Under the pieces are notes generated by a model, which was given only the letters and a program-made list of their open reading frames with translations, had not been told where the DNA came from and did no database searches. Both the position numbers and the translations under genes were made by a program. A stretch of 37,696 bases of DNA, from NCBI GenBank assembly GCA_002688175.1, contig NZCC01000009.1, positions 1-37,696 of the forward strand, written 5' to 3'. This document shows, in pieces, positions 1-7,856 of the stretch (its first letter is position 1; each line of letters opens with the position of its first letter). The stretch is from Chromatiales bacterium. Lineage in GTDB: Bacteria; Pseudomonadota; Gammaproteobacteria; Steroidobacterales; GCA-2729495.

Positions 1-1295
1 GTGCCGGAATCTGGGGCCCGCCGCGCACGATTGCTGCCGAGGTACTGGTTCGGCCAGCTGATACCGGCCAAGTGGCAAGTATCTTGTCGATCTGTAATGA
101 ATTGGACCAATCGGTTGTCATACACGGCGGTTTGACGGGTGTTGTCGATGGGGCATGGGCGGAAAACTCTGATGTGGTGTTGTCTCTCGAACGGTTGGCC
201 GGGGTAGAAAACATTGACCCGGTCGGCGCTACGTTGATCGCCGGGGCCGGTACTACGCTGGCGACGGTTCAAGACGCTGCGGCCGAGCATGGCTTGATGT
301 TTCCATTGGACATGGGTGCCCGTGGTACTGCGACGATTGGTGGCAATGTCGCAACAAATGCCGGGGGTAACCGCGTGATTCGCTATGGCATGGTGCGGTC
401 ATTGGTGCTTGGGCTGGAAGTTGTGCTGGCCGACGGTACGGTACTCAGCAGCATGAATCAGATGATCAAGAACAATGCTGGTTATGACCTGAAGCAATTG
501 TTTATCGGCACTGAGGGCACGCTGGGGGTTGTGACGCGGGTTATCGTCAGGTTATTGCCGCAACCGGGAAGCCGGGGAACGGCGTTGGTGGCGATCGATG
601 ATTTTGACCGGGTCACCCGGTTTCTCGGCTATTTGCACGGCGCCTGCGGCGGTACGCTGAGTGCGTACGAGATTATGTGGCACGATTATTATTCTTATAT
701 GACGCAGGCATGGCCAGCACTGTTGCCCCCCGATTCAGCCTATTACGTACTGGTCGAGTTATTGGGCAGTGATCCGGCCCGTGATGGCGAGCGGTTTATT
801 ACCGTTCTGGATGAGGCGCAGACAATAGGCTTGATTGACACAGCGGTCATCGCAAAATCCGGCGCGGAAGAAGATTCGATCTGGGCCATTCGCGATGACG
901 TAGTCCGCCTGCAAGAGCTAAAACCGATGTTCCTGTTCGACGTTAGCCTGCCGATTCTCAGTGTCGAGGCATATGTCAAGGCGACCCGAGACGCACTTAC
1001 CGAAGTGTGGCCGGATCAGCAAATGTTTGTCTTCGGGCATCTTGGGGATGGCAATATTCATCTGGCAATTTCAGCCGGACCTTCCTCAGGCAACGCCCGC
1101 AAAGATGTTGAGGATCTTGTGTATCGGCCGTTGGGCGCACTGGGAGGCTCGGTTTCGGCAGAGCATGGCATTGGGTTGGAGAAAAAACCCTATCTGGATT
1201 GGTGCCGAAGTAGCGCCGAGATTAGAGTCATGAAGGCTTTAAAGAAAACACTGGATCCAAAAAGAATCCTCAACCCGGGCAAGGTTTTTGACTAA
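1..1295 (+). CDS. FAD-linked 2-hydroxyacid dehydrogenase (GlcD/D2HGDH family), 5' partial
   Basis: The open frame runs from the window edge (first complete codon at base 3) to the stop at 1295, so the true start lies outside; about 430 residues are visible and perhaps 30-40 N-terminal ones are missing compared with the usual 460-470. The FAD-binding type 4 domain comes first, with the pyrophosphate-loop segment HGGLTGVVDGA, then GGNVATNAGG and GTEGTLGVVTRV. The C-terminal FAD-oxidase domain carries GHLGDGNIHLAIS and the family signature SAEHGIGLEKK near the end. The family oxidises D-2-hydroxyacids such as D-lactate or D-2-hydroxyglutarate and passes electrons to a quinone, cytochrome or flavoprotein. 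There is no C-terminal iron-sulfur domain. The exact substrate cannot be read from sequence. A GTG at 72 is an internal codon, because conserved sequence (VLVRPADTGQV) precedes it in frame. A membrane protein follows 12 bases downstream and is probably co-transcribed. Confidence 0.9.
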   Translation, partial: AGIWGPPRTIAAEVLVRPADTGQVASILSICNELDQSVVIHGGLTGVVDGAWAENSDVVLSLERLAGVENIDPVGATLIAGAGTTLATVQDAAAEHGLMFPLDMGARGTATIGGNVATNAGGNRVIRYGMVRSLVLGLEVVLADGTVLSSMNQMIKNNAGYDLKQLFIGTEGTLGVVTRVIVRLLPQPGSRGTALVAIDDFDRVTRFLGYLHGACGGTLSAYEIMWHDYYSYMTQAWPALLPPDSAYYVLVELLGSDPARDGERFITVLDEAQTIGLIDTAVIAKSGAEEDSIWAIRDDVVRLQELKPMFLFDVSLPILSVEAYVKATRDALTEVWPDQQMFVFGHLGDGNIHLAISAGPSSGNARKDVEDLVYRPLGALGGSVSAEHGIGLEKKPYLDWCRSSAEIRVMKALKKTLDPKRILNPGKVFD

Positions 1296-1307
1296 GAAGG
1301 ACTACAA

Positions 1308-1892
1308 ATGAATACAGTAGCCGAAGAGGTGCAAGTAGACACCGATCCATTGAAATACTTTTGGTATCTCGTTTACCTGGTTGTCATGATTGTTACCGCG
1401 ATTCCGCTGTTCGTTACTGTGCAGTTGCCGCAAGTTTTAGACCGGGTCACATTGCTCCTCATTCATGAGTTTGCCGGTTTTCTGTTTATTGGTCACACGC
1501 TGTTCAGTAACATCTGGGCAATGCGTATTCGCATGACCCAGCCCGAGGAAGCGGGCATCTGGGCACGAGGATTTCTGCGTAAACTGGCACTCAGTATTAC
1601 GTTCCCAATGTCTATCATATCGCCCGGCGCCGGCCTGTTGCTAATGGAATATTACGGTGGGTTGTCTAATAACCCGTGGGCCTGGGATGCCTATTTCGCA
1701 TTCTGGCTTATGGCCGGCATCAGCATCGTGCCTGATGTCATTCGCTATGGACGTAACCGCAATGCCGCAAACCCCAAGCATGGCATTATGAGCGGGGCAA
1801 TTCGTGGGAACTTCGGTACTGTGATGGTTATCTATATTTTGTGGTGCATGATCGCCAAGGGCTCGTTAGTGGCCAGGTTTTTTATTGGCTAG
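1308..1892 (+). CDS. Small polytopic membrane protein, DUF2269-like
   Basis: 194 residues with about five hydrophobic segments: near residues 17-40, 48-70, 90-112, 125-145 and 170-190. A conserved-looking HEFAGFLFIGHTLFSNIWA stretch in the second helix contains two histidines, a pattern seen in DUF2269 and CopD-like membrane proteins; this assignment is by resemblance only. The start is supported by AAGGA seven bases before the ATG. It lies 12 bases after the FAD-linked dehydrogenase, so the two are likely one transcript, and a role in electron transfer or membrane anchoring for that enzyme is possible but unproven. No catalytic motif is evident. Confidence 0.75.
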   Translation: MNTVAEEVQVDTDPLKYFWYLVYLVVMIVTAIPLFVTVQLPQVLDRVTLLLIHEFAGFLFIGHTLFSNIWAMRIRMTQPEEAGIWARGFLRKLALSITFPMSIISPGAGLLLMEYYGGLSNNPWAWDAYFAFWLMAGISIVPDVIRYGRNRNAANPKHGIMSGAIRGNFGTVMVIYILWCMIAKGSLVARFFIG

Positions 1893-1972
1893 AATTATTT
1901 GCGCCAATTACGGATTGTCCGGTCATGAACGAGGTGCTATCTGTTCATCACAGGTAATAAGAGAATTTATTA

Positions 1973-2923
1973 GTGATATCAGTTGGCAAGACGATGACGA
2001 AAACACAATGTATTCTCATAATAGTAGATCCCCATGCCGACCAGCACCCGGCTGTTGACCGGGGTATGTTGCTGGCTGAGCAGCTTGGTATGCGCGTGGA
2101 TTTGTTTGTCTGTGACTATAGCGCGCAGTTGGTCAGCGGGTCATTCTTTGACTCTGACAAGTTCAAAAAGGCCAAGGTCAGTTTTCTGCATGATAACAAG
2201 CAATTTCTCGACGAGCTTGCCGGGCCTTATCTGGATCAGGGTATTGACGTAACGACTAAAGTTGCGTGGGATCGGCCCCTGTACGAAGGAATTATTCGCC
2301 AGGCGCTGCACAGTGATGCGCGATTTGTAATCAAGGACACGCATTATCATTCTGCCTTGTCACGGATGTTGTTTGCCAATACAGACTGGCAGCTGATTCG
2401 CAGTTGCCCGTCACCGTTGTGGCTCGTCCAGCCGGAGCGCAAATTTACGCGGCCCGTGATTCTTGCGGCCGTCGATCCATTGCATGAACACGATAAACCC
2501 GCTTCACTTGATATACGCCTCATGTCGGAGGCTTTTGAAATTGGCGATGCGTTGGATGGGGAAGTGCATATTGTGCATGCGTTCAACCCCTATCGGGACC
2601 CGGATGACCCGGACCAGATCGAAAATAAGCACGCCGAGGCGCTGACAGCTCTAGCCGATAAATTGCAACTTCCGGCAGAACGTACGCATATGCATGCCGG
2701 CAATCCTGCCGATCTACTGCCGCAGTTATCCACTGATATCGGTGCAGACCTCGTGATCATGGGCTCCATAGCGCGTTCCCGTATGGAGAATGCAATCATC
2801 GGCAGTACTGCCGAGAATGTACTCGATCGTCTGGGTTGCGATGTGCTGGTGCTCAAGCCCAAAGGCTTTATAAGCCCGGTGACATTTAAAACCGTGCCCA
2901 AAGGCGCAATTTTTGCAGACTAG
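1973..2923 (+). CDS. uspE: Universal stress protein UspE-like, tandem Usp domains
   Basis: 316 residues holding two Usp (adenine-nucleotide alpha-hydrolase fold) domains, the arrangement and length of E. coli UspE. The first domain opens with ILIIVDPHAD and ends with a degenerate loop, THYHSALSRMLFANTDWQLI, that matches UspE closely and lacks the ATP-binding glycines. The second (from about residue 160) has GSIARSRMENAIIGSTAENV, close to the G-x2-G-x9-G(S/T) nucleotide motif but with alanine where the second glycine is expected. UspE proteins act in the cytoplasm in stress survival and motility or adhesion; their biochemistry is poorly known. The GTG at 1973 has AAGAGA eight bases upstream; an ATG at 1994 would give a start more like the family (MTKTQCILIIVDP) but with a poorer ribosome site. 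I keep 1973 with doubt. Confidence 0.88.
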   Translation: MISVGKTMTKTQCILIIVDPHADQHPAVDRGMLLAEQLGMRVDLFVCDYSAQLVSGSFFDSDKFKKAKVSFLHDNKQFLDELAGPYLDQGIDVTTKVAWDRPLYEGIIRQALHSDARFVIKDTHYHSALSRMLFANTDWQLIRSCPSPLWLVQPERKFTRPVILAAVDPLHEHDKPASLDIRLMSEAFEIGDALDGEVHIVHAFNPYRDPDDPDQIENKHAEALTALADKLQLPAERTHMHAGNPADLLPQLSTDIGADLVIMGSIARSRMENAIIGSTAENVLDRLGCDVLVLKPKGFISPVTFKTVPKGAIFAD

Positions 2924-2934
2924 CTGCCAGTCAG

Positions 2935-3341
2935 TTATTTCTGAATGGACTCGATGTAGCTGATCAGGTTACGAATGATGATCGTCACTTTTTTCTCAGC
3001 TTCTTCATCGGCGCCTTCCTCTATCCAGAACTCGTAGCCCCAGACTGGCATATACCGCGTGCCATGATAGACAACGATATTCCGTCCATCGATAATTTTG
3101 CGCAGTGTTTCTTCAGGAAAATGGTCGCCTTGTCGTTTTCGCAGGGTCGTCAGGTTCGGCACGGTAATTGGAATTCCAGCGGCGACAGGACCATCGCCCT
3201 GACCACTTGAGCCGTGACAGCTCGCGCAAAAACGAGTGAAGGTTTCTTCGCCGGAATATTCAGAAAACACCTGTGCGTTTGCAGAAAGCAAAAAAACGCT
3301 GCGCCAAGCGCCAAACCTGCCGCCATAGATTTGCGTAGCAT
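2935..3341 (-). CDS. Small secreted c-type cytochrome, frameshifted in a homopolymer
   Basis: The mature part has one heme-binding CASCH motif (preceded by ETFTRF), then GQGDGPVAAGIP and a probable axial methionine in RYMPVWGYEF, all typical of small cytochrome c/CccA-like electron carriers in the periplasm. In this frame there is no proper start. The correct N-terminus, MLRKSMAAGLALGAAFF, lies in another frame beginning at 3341 with GGGGAG six bases upstream. The frames meet at seven A residues (3290-3296). One extra base in that run would give a normal signal peptide ending in LLSANA before QVFSEY, a good signal peptidase I site. So this is a recent frameshift, a sequencing error or, less likely, slippage. 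The gene lies 15 bases after the Usp gene and is probably in its operon; its 3' end faces the uspE-like gene. Confidence 0.75.
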
Positions 3342-3347
3342 GGTTTG

Positions 3348-3353
3348 CTCCCC
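3348..3353 (-). promoter_or_regulatory. Shine-Dalgarno deciding the cytochrome start
   Basis: The minus strand reads GGGGAG here, six bases before the ATG at 3341. It supports 3341 rather than an upstream start inside the neighbouring Usp gene, and therefore supports the reading that the signal peptide and heme domain belong to one frameshifted gene. Confidence 0.6.
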
Positions 3354-3356
3354 GGA

Positions 3357-3803
3357 TTATTGGCGGCGAATCGACAAAACCGGACACTGTGCATGGCGCA
3401 GAACAGATTCGGTTGTGCTGCCCAGTACAACATGTGACAGCCCGCTATAGCCGTGTGTTGTCATGACGATCATTACAGCATCGACATCACTTGCGTAGGC
3501 GACGATCTGGTCTGCAGGATTTCCGGTGATGACGCATGTAACCGGAGTTGAATCCAGTCCGCCCAGGTGCTCACTGGTAAATGCGTCAAGCTGGATCTTG
3601 GCGGTTTCGCCCAACTCTTCGGCAGTCGGCAATGGTACGGCAGGAGCCATATCCAGCGCTGAATAGATGTGCGGTGGTTCGACGGTATAGATACAGTGAA
3701 TCTCGGCATCCAGAACAGCAGCCATCCGTTTTGCCCAGGGCAAAGCCGCAAGAGATTGTTCTGAAAAGTCTATCGGTAACACAATTGTAGCTCTGTCAGA
3801 CAT
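3357..3803 (-). CDS. Single-domain universal stress protein, UspA family
   Basis: 148 residues, the normal size for one Usp domain. It begins TIVLPIDFSEQSLAAL and ends with the ATP-binding pattern THGYSGLSHVVLGSTTESV, matching G-x2-G-x9-G(S/T), followed by the typical CPVLSIR strand. ATP-binding Usp proteins act as cytoplasmic stress or energy-state regulators. An AGAGGTACGGA ribosome-binding region precedes the ATG. It is the first gene of a likely two-gene unit with the small cytochrome c 15 bases downstream, which suggests a link to respiration or redox stress. A second, UspE-like gene lies nearby on the other strand. Confidence 0.92.
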   Translation of the reverse strand: MSDRATIVLPIDFSEQSLAALPWAKRMAAVLDAEIHCIYTVEPPHIYSALDMAPAVPLPTAEELGETAKIQLDAFTSEHLGGLDSTPVTCVITGNPADQIVAYASDVDAVMIVMTTHGYSGLSHVVLGSTTESVLRHAQCPVLSIRRQ

Positions 3804-3832
3804 CGTTCCGTACCTCTATTAGAGACTTACTT

Positions 3833-3863
3833 ATTATATGGATCCAAATAGACGATTTTTCAA
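3833..3863 (-). promoter_or_regulatory. Possible sigma-70 promoter of the Usp gene
   Basis: On the minus strand TTGAAA (3858-3863) and a perfect TATAAT (3833-3838) are separated by 19 bases, about 30 bases before the Usp start codon. The spacer is longer than the ideal 17, so the call is tentative. Confidence 0.35.
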
Positions 3864-3885
3864 CCGTTAGTTATACGTACAGGGA

Positions 3886-4347
3886 CTATTGAACGATTGC
3901 GGCGATTTCATGCAGGCGTCGGATAATCTCTTCTGTGTCCAGTTCTTGGCCAGTATCAATCGTTAAAACATGGCGCTGCTCGTCATCGGTCAGAGGTTCC
4001 AGATTGGTACGCTGCCAGTCGAGAACGGCAAGGTCGGCTTCGGATGCGTCATGCTGGTTCGTTTGCCGTTGGCGAATGCGCTTGGCAAGTATCTGTTTGT
4101 CAGCAATGCAATTGAGGATCGCAAATCGTGACTCGCATTTTTGAGCGACTGATCGTAATGATTCACGATAAGCATGACGCAAGAATGTCGCATCAACAAT
4201 GACGTTATATCCTGCAGTTAACGCTGTTGTCGAGTGCTGCGCGAGCAGGTTGTAGATTTTTGTTGTGATACCCGGATCATATAACCCTGTACTGATTGCA
4301 GATCCCGAAGAGTCCAGTTCCCCGAGTTTGAATAATTGTTTGCGCAA
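3886..4347 (-). pseudogene. 3' remnant of a phosphotransferase/AAA_33 kinase fusion gene
   Basis: About 153 codons matching the C-terminal half of the P-loop kinase domain found at the end of roughly 500-residue bacterial proteins that join an aminoglycoside-phosphotransferase-like domain to an AAA_33 kinase. Recognisable pieces are SGSAISTGLYDP, NVIVDATFLR and the arginine-rich LAKRIRQRQ lid. The Walker A loop that should come earlier in the domain is absent. The frame overlaps the end of the 5' remnant (4218-4790) but is shifted from it. Together the two pieces encode about 300 residues, so roughly 600 bases appear to have been lost by an internal deletion that also changed frame, with the junction near 4330-4350. 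A TTG at 4347 could start translation, but a kinase without a P-loop is unlikely to work. Confidence 0.65.
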
Positions 4348-4790
4348 GGTGCACGGTCATGCAGCCATGCGAGTGATTCACCGAACGCCTGCATGGCATC
4401 GCTGGAGATACATCCGTGTTGGATTTTTCGATCGAGACGCGCATCAGCAGGGAATTGACGTATGCGGACTGCCCATTCGAGTGCCGGCAGCGTCCCAATC
4501 ACTGGTTTCCCGGCTGTTCCACCAATGGGTACGACCTCAAGATATAACTCAGGTGTGAAACGGCGGTTTAATTCAAGCTCTTGCAGGCAGTAGTGATGAC
4601 GTGCGTCAAGGTCAGAGAAATCAAGGAAACCAAGGTCAACAGGTTTCTTGATCTTGTAGGCATACTCGCCGGTTAACAGGACCCAGGAGATATGCGTTTC
4701 GATGACATCAATGGCCGTCGTTGCGTGGCCGAAGTCTCCATGAGCAACGAGGTTGTGCACAAATTGCGCTGCTGTTGTGATTTTTGTCAT
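4218..4790 (-). pseudogene. 5' remnant of a phosphotransferase/AAA_33 kinase fusion gene
   Basis: The first 145 or so codons match the start of the aminoglycoside-phosphotransferase-like domain of bacterial bifunctional phosphotransferase/ATP-binding proteins: ETHISWVLLTGEYAYKIKKP, LGFLDFSDLDARHHYCLQEL, and ALEWAVRIRQFP. After LAWLHDRAP the family sequence stops and about 40 out-of-frame residues follow to the stop at 4218. The rest of the phosphotransferase domain and the kinase Walker A are gone; the 3' remnant continues in another frame. The intact family is of unknown cellular function. It begins 30 bases after the short-chain dehydrogenase gene on the same strand and was probably the last member of that operon. 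Confidence 0.65.
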
Positions 4791-4820
4791 TCAGCTACGC
4801 TATCAGTTAATACCTAATCA

Positions 4821-5531
4821 CTACCAGGCAATGGTTCGGCCTTCATGGTCCCTGAAACTGCCGGTATCATCGAGCGTCAGCGCTGCGATCAATGGCCGCA
4901 GCGCGCTAATGCTTTGCTCGATTTCGACTGTGGCCGAACCAAAGTCCATGCGAGTTTTGACTTGTCCCGGGCAGAATATTGCAACAATAATACCGCGTTC
5001 CTTAAGTTGATCGGCAATGATTGTCATGGTTCGATTGAGCGCTGTCTTGCTGCTTGAGTAGGCAATTGCCGGAATTATTCTTTCCGTAATCGAGGCGAGC
5101 TGGCTCGATATATTAACCAGTTTCTTTTGTTCCCCGGCGGCAAGGTTATCGATGAATGTTTCAGCCATTTTCACCGGGGCAAATGTATTGGTCTCGATGA
5201 CATCGCGCCAGACTTCGTAGTCCATTTTGCCGAAGTGCTGCCGTTCGATATGTTCGGCTATCGGGATCGGACCAATAATACCGGCGTTATTCAGCAGAAT
5301 ATCCAGCGGCATATTGGTGTATTTTTGTCCAAGTGCCCCGATAGCGGCATGATCGCGTATATCCAGTTTTTCAATCGATATAGTGTCATGATCAGCGGCA
5401 AGTTCCGCGAGACTGTCAGCCGATTCCGGTGTACGGCAACAGGCAATAACGGTCCAGCCGTCAGCGGCATATTGGCGGGTAAACTCGAGGCCAAGGCCCT
5501 GATTGGCACCAGTGATCAGGATTGACGGCAT
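4821..5531 (-). CDS. Short-chain dehydrogenase/reductase, C-factor-like
   Basis: 236 residues with all classical SDR landmarks: the NAD(P)-binding loop TGANQGLGLEF near residue 7, NNAGI near residue 86, the catalytic serine in VNISSQLAS and the YSSSK active-site pair. The C-terminal region is short, as in C-factor (CsgA)-like SDRs. The cofactor is NAD(H) or NADP(H); the substrate is unknown. AAGGGG lies about seven bases before the ATG. It is 33 bases downstream of the MFS transporter gene and therefore probably the last working member of the 8603-to-4821 run. Confidence 0.9.
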   Translation of the reverse strand: MPSILITGANQGLGLEFTRQYAADGWTVIACCRTPESADSLAELAADHDTISIEKLDIRDHAAIGALGQKYTNMPLDILLNNAGIIGPIPIAEHIERQHFGKMDYEVWRDVIETNTFAPVKMAETFIDNLAAGEQKKLVNISSQLASITERIIPAIAYSSSKTALNRTMTIIADQLKERGIIVAIFCPGQVKTRMDFGSATVEIEQSISALRPLIAALTLDDTGSFRDHEGRTIAW

Positions 5532-5564
5532 CGAGTTGACCCCTTAATTAAGATTTGGTTGCTT

Positions 5565-6884
5565 TCAGCCAGGTAGGTGCTTGCCGGTTTTCAGACGGAT
5601 GATGATGGCGGTGAGCAGGACTATCGAGTTGATGACGCCCATCAGAACAAAAGGACCACCCGCCATCCACTGATCAAAAGCACGACCGCCGATGGATGTT
5701 GCGATCAGGATACCAAGGGCGCCGAAAAGGGCATAACTGCCGAGTACCGTACCACGTATCTGAGCCGGCGCATTCTGGCCGATCAATGCATTGCCTGAGA
5801 TGATGGTGCTCGTTTCGCCCATTCCGAGCAGGATTGCCGGGATGAAAATACTACTTGAAAATGGATCTGTTACCAGCCCGAACGCGGTGTAACCGATGGC
5901 CGACAGGCTAAATGCGATGATGACGCCCGTGACCCGGTCGATCTTATCCAGCATGGAGCCCATGATCAGCGCCCAGGTCAGTGCGGAACCCTGGATAATG
6001 CCGACAATTATGCCGCCACGCTGATATCCGGCGGCAATACCAAGTCCGAGATCCTCGGCTGCCTGCTGGGTCCACAGGAAGCTAAACGTGCCTACCACGA
6101 GAATATCGCCGCGTGCGGCAAATGCGCAGCCATAAGCCAGGGCAATGCGACTGTTTTTCCGTGCCGCATCAAGTCCCAGGCGGATGAGTTTGATCATGGG
6201 CTCTCGCTCACGCGCCTCGGCTGGTTTATGGCGGCTGAGACCGAACGTGGCGATGAAAAATGTAAACAGGCAAATACCTGTACAGCCCCAGAACAGATAT
6301 TTTGCGGTGACGGTCTCGGTGTAACCGAGTTGCGCAAACTCGGCAGGCAGACGCCGGAGTAATTGGGTGATGATGAATATGCCGAGGCCCTGGGTCATGC
6401 TGGCGACTGCAACCCATTTGCCCCGGCTGCGGTCCTGCACGTAGTCCATGTTGATGACCGAGATCACGGTCGCGACAAGCGCCATACCAACTGCGAATAT
6501 AGTGCGGTAGGCATACATCATGAAAATACTGTCGGCGAATGGATAGAACGCGTAGCCGATACCGAGCAGTGCGATGCCGAGCATGAGGAGTGGTTGGCGA
6601 CCGAGTTTATCGGCCAGTGCGCCGATAAAGGGTGTCAGCGCAATGACTATGCATTCCTGGTAAAACGTCAGGTCACCGCTCAGTGTGCCCTGAATGGCAC
6701 GTTCGACTCCGACAAGTTTCAGAATCATCGGCTGCAGGAAGCTTAAGGAAGCCATCATCGGCACGGCCAGCATGGCCGTGATGAAATAGCTCAGACCGTT
6801 GATCTTCGTGATACCCGGCATCAACCAGAACAGGCCAAGTTTTTTGGCTTGCGTTTTTGGTGCGCTACCGGGAACTGTAGGCAT
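5565..6884 (-). CDS. Major facilitator superfamily transporter
   Basis: 439 residues with about twelve predicted membrane helices in two halves joined by a charged loop (LSRHKPAEAREREP, near residue 220). The MFS motif A appears as GALADKLGRQPLL between helices 2 and 3. The ATG at 6884 is chosen over an adjacent TTG at 6887 because AAGGAG then sits five bases upstream. The substrate cannot be inferred from sequence. It lies between an atypical NAD-epimerase (49 bases upstream) and a short-chain dehydrogenase (33 bases downstream), so it may import the substrate or export the product of that pathway. Confidence 0.9.
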   Translation of the reverse strand: MPTVPGSAPKTQAKKLGLFWLMPGITKINGLSYFITAMLAVPMMASLSFLQPMILKLVGVERAIQGTLSGDLTFYQECIVIALTPFIGALADKLGRQPLLMLGIALLGIGYAFYPFADSIFMMYAYRTIFAVGMALVATVISVINMDYVQDRSRGKWVAVASMTQGLGIFIITQLLRRLPAEFAQLGYTETVTAKYLFWGCTGICLFTFFIATFGLSRHKPAEAREREPMIKLIRLGLDAARKNSRIALAYGCAFAARGDILVVGTFSFLWTQQAAEDLGLGIAAGYQRGGIIVGIIQGSALTWALIMGSMLDKIDRVTGVIIAFSLSAIGYTAFGLVTDPFSSSIFIPAILLGMGETSTIISGNALIGQNAPAQIRGTVLGSYALFGALGILIATSIGGRAFDQWMAGGPFVLMGVINSIVLLTAIIIRLKTGKHLPG

Positions 6885-6933
6885 CAAAACTCCTTTATTG
6901 GCGGCGTAACGGGCTGATTGTTATGGCCTGATT

Positions 6934-7809
6934 TTACAGTACGCACTCGCCATCATGTTCACCGAGCGGATCAAGGAATTGGTAGCCGGCATCTTTGATT
7001 TTCTGATTTGACAAGGATTTCGGACCGGTTCCATGGCCGACCCAGTTGATTGGCTCACCGCCGGCCTCGGCCACAAACTTGCCCATGAAACTGGATTTTG
7101 ATTCGCTGATGTCGTTGATGAGGTTGTGGATGCCGGACAGGTGGTTGTCGAGCGCGAAAGTCAGTGCGCTCACAACATCATCGCGATGCACGATGGTTGC
7201 GGGTGAATCACCGTCGAACGGTACGGTCTGGCCGGCCAGTGGCAGAGCCTGGGCGCGCAGTTGCCGGGGAATAAAGCCAACCTGCGGCCCGTAGATCGTC
7301 CCGGTTCGGTAAACGCAGACTTTCAGGGTATCGGTCGCGACGTTAAACAGAATGGATTCTGTATCGGCATAGACTTGCTGGAAGGGGCTGCCAGGTGTAG
7401 CAGGGGTGTCTTCATTCACATCGTCCGCACCCCCGGCGTTGCCATATACGCTCCATGATCCGGTAAAGACAATCTGTCTGAGTTCCGGCGCGGCATCCAG
7501 ACATTCAACGAGACACTCGGCCGTACCAACATAGGTATCCGTATAAAGCTCAAGGTCCATGACAAATTTACCGTCTTTCTCGACCATGCCGCCGGCGACC
7601 GTCATCAGCACGGCATCCTGTCCGGTCAACAACTCGCGCATCATCTCCCGGTTATTACCGCGCATGACAACAACCCGGTCCGACACCGACTCGAGTTCTG
7701 CCACCCGGTGCTCACTGGTCGTGGTGACACTGATGGTATGTCCCCGGCTCTTTAAGTATCGCGCTGCTTCCATGCCGGTATAGGCGGCACCGATAATTGC
7801 TATTTTCAT
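6934..7809 (-). CDS. NAD-dependent epimerase/dehydratase-like protein (atypical extended SDR)
   Basis: 291 residues. The N-terminus has the dinucleotide loop IIGAAYTGMEAARYL, and FTGSWSVYG and RTGTIYGPQVGF are characteristic of extended SDR enzymes such as nucleotide-sugar epimerases and YeeZ-like proteins. The active-site region reads VYADTES: the tyrosine (147) is present, but the lysine expected four residues later is glutamate, as in atypical SDR groups that may bind nucleotide without the normal redox chemistry. GGAG lies eight bases before the ATG. It is 47 bases downstream of the RCCR-like gene and 49 bases upstream of the transporter, so all are probably co-transcribed. Substrate unknown. 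Confidence 0.85.
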   Translation of the reverse strand: MKIAIIGAAYTGMEAARYLKSRGHTISVTTTSEHRVAELESVSDRVVVMRGNNREMMRELLTGQDAVLMTVAGGMVEKDGKFVMDLELYTDTYVGTAECLVECLDAAPELRQIVFTGSWSVYGNAGGADDVNEDTPATPGSPFQQVYADTESILFNVATDTLKVCVYRTGTIYGPQVGFIPRQLRAQALPLAGQTVPFDGDSPATIVHRDDVVSALTFALDNHLSGIHNLINDISESKSSFMGKFVAEAGGEPINWVGHGTGPKSLSNQKIKDAGYQFLDPLGEHDGECVL

Positions 7810-7856
7810 TGTCGTGGCTCCATAGTTGGTTATGAGTTTCGCAGCCGATTTACAAA

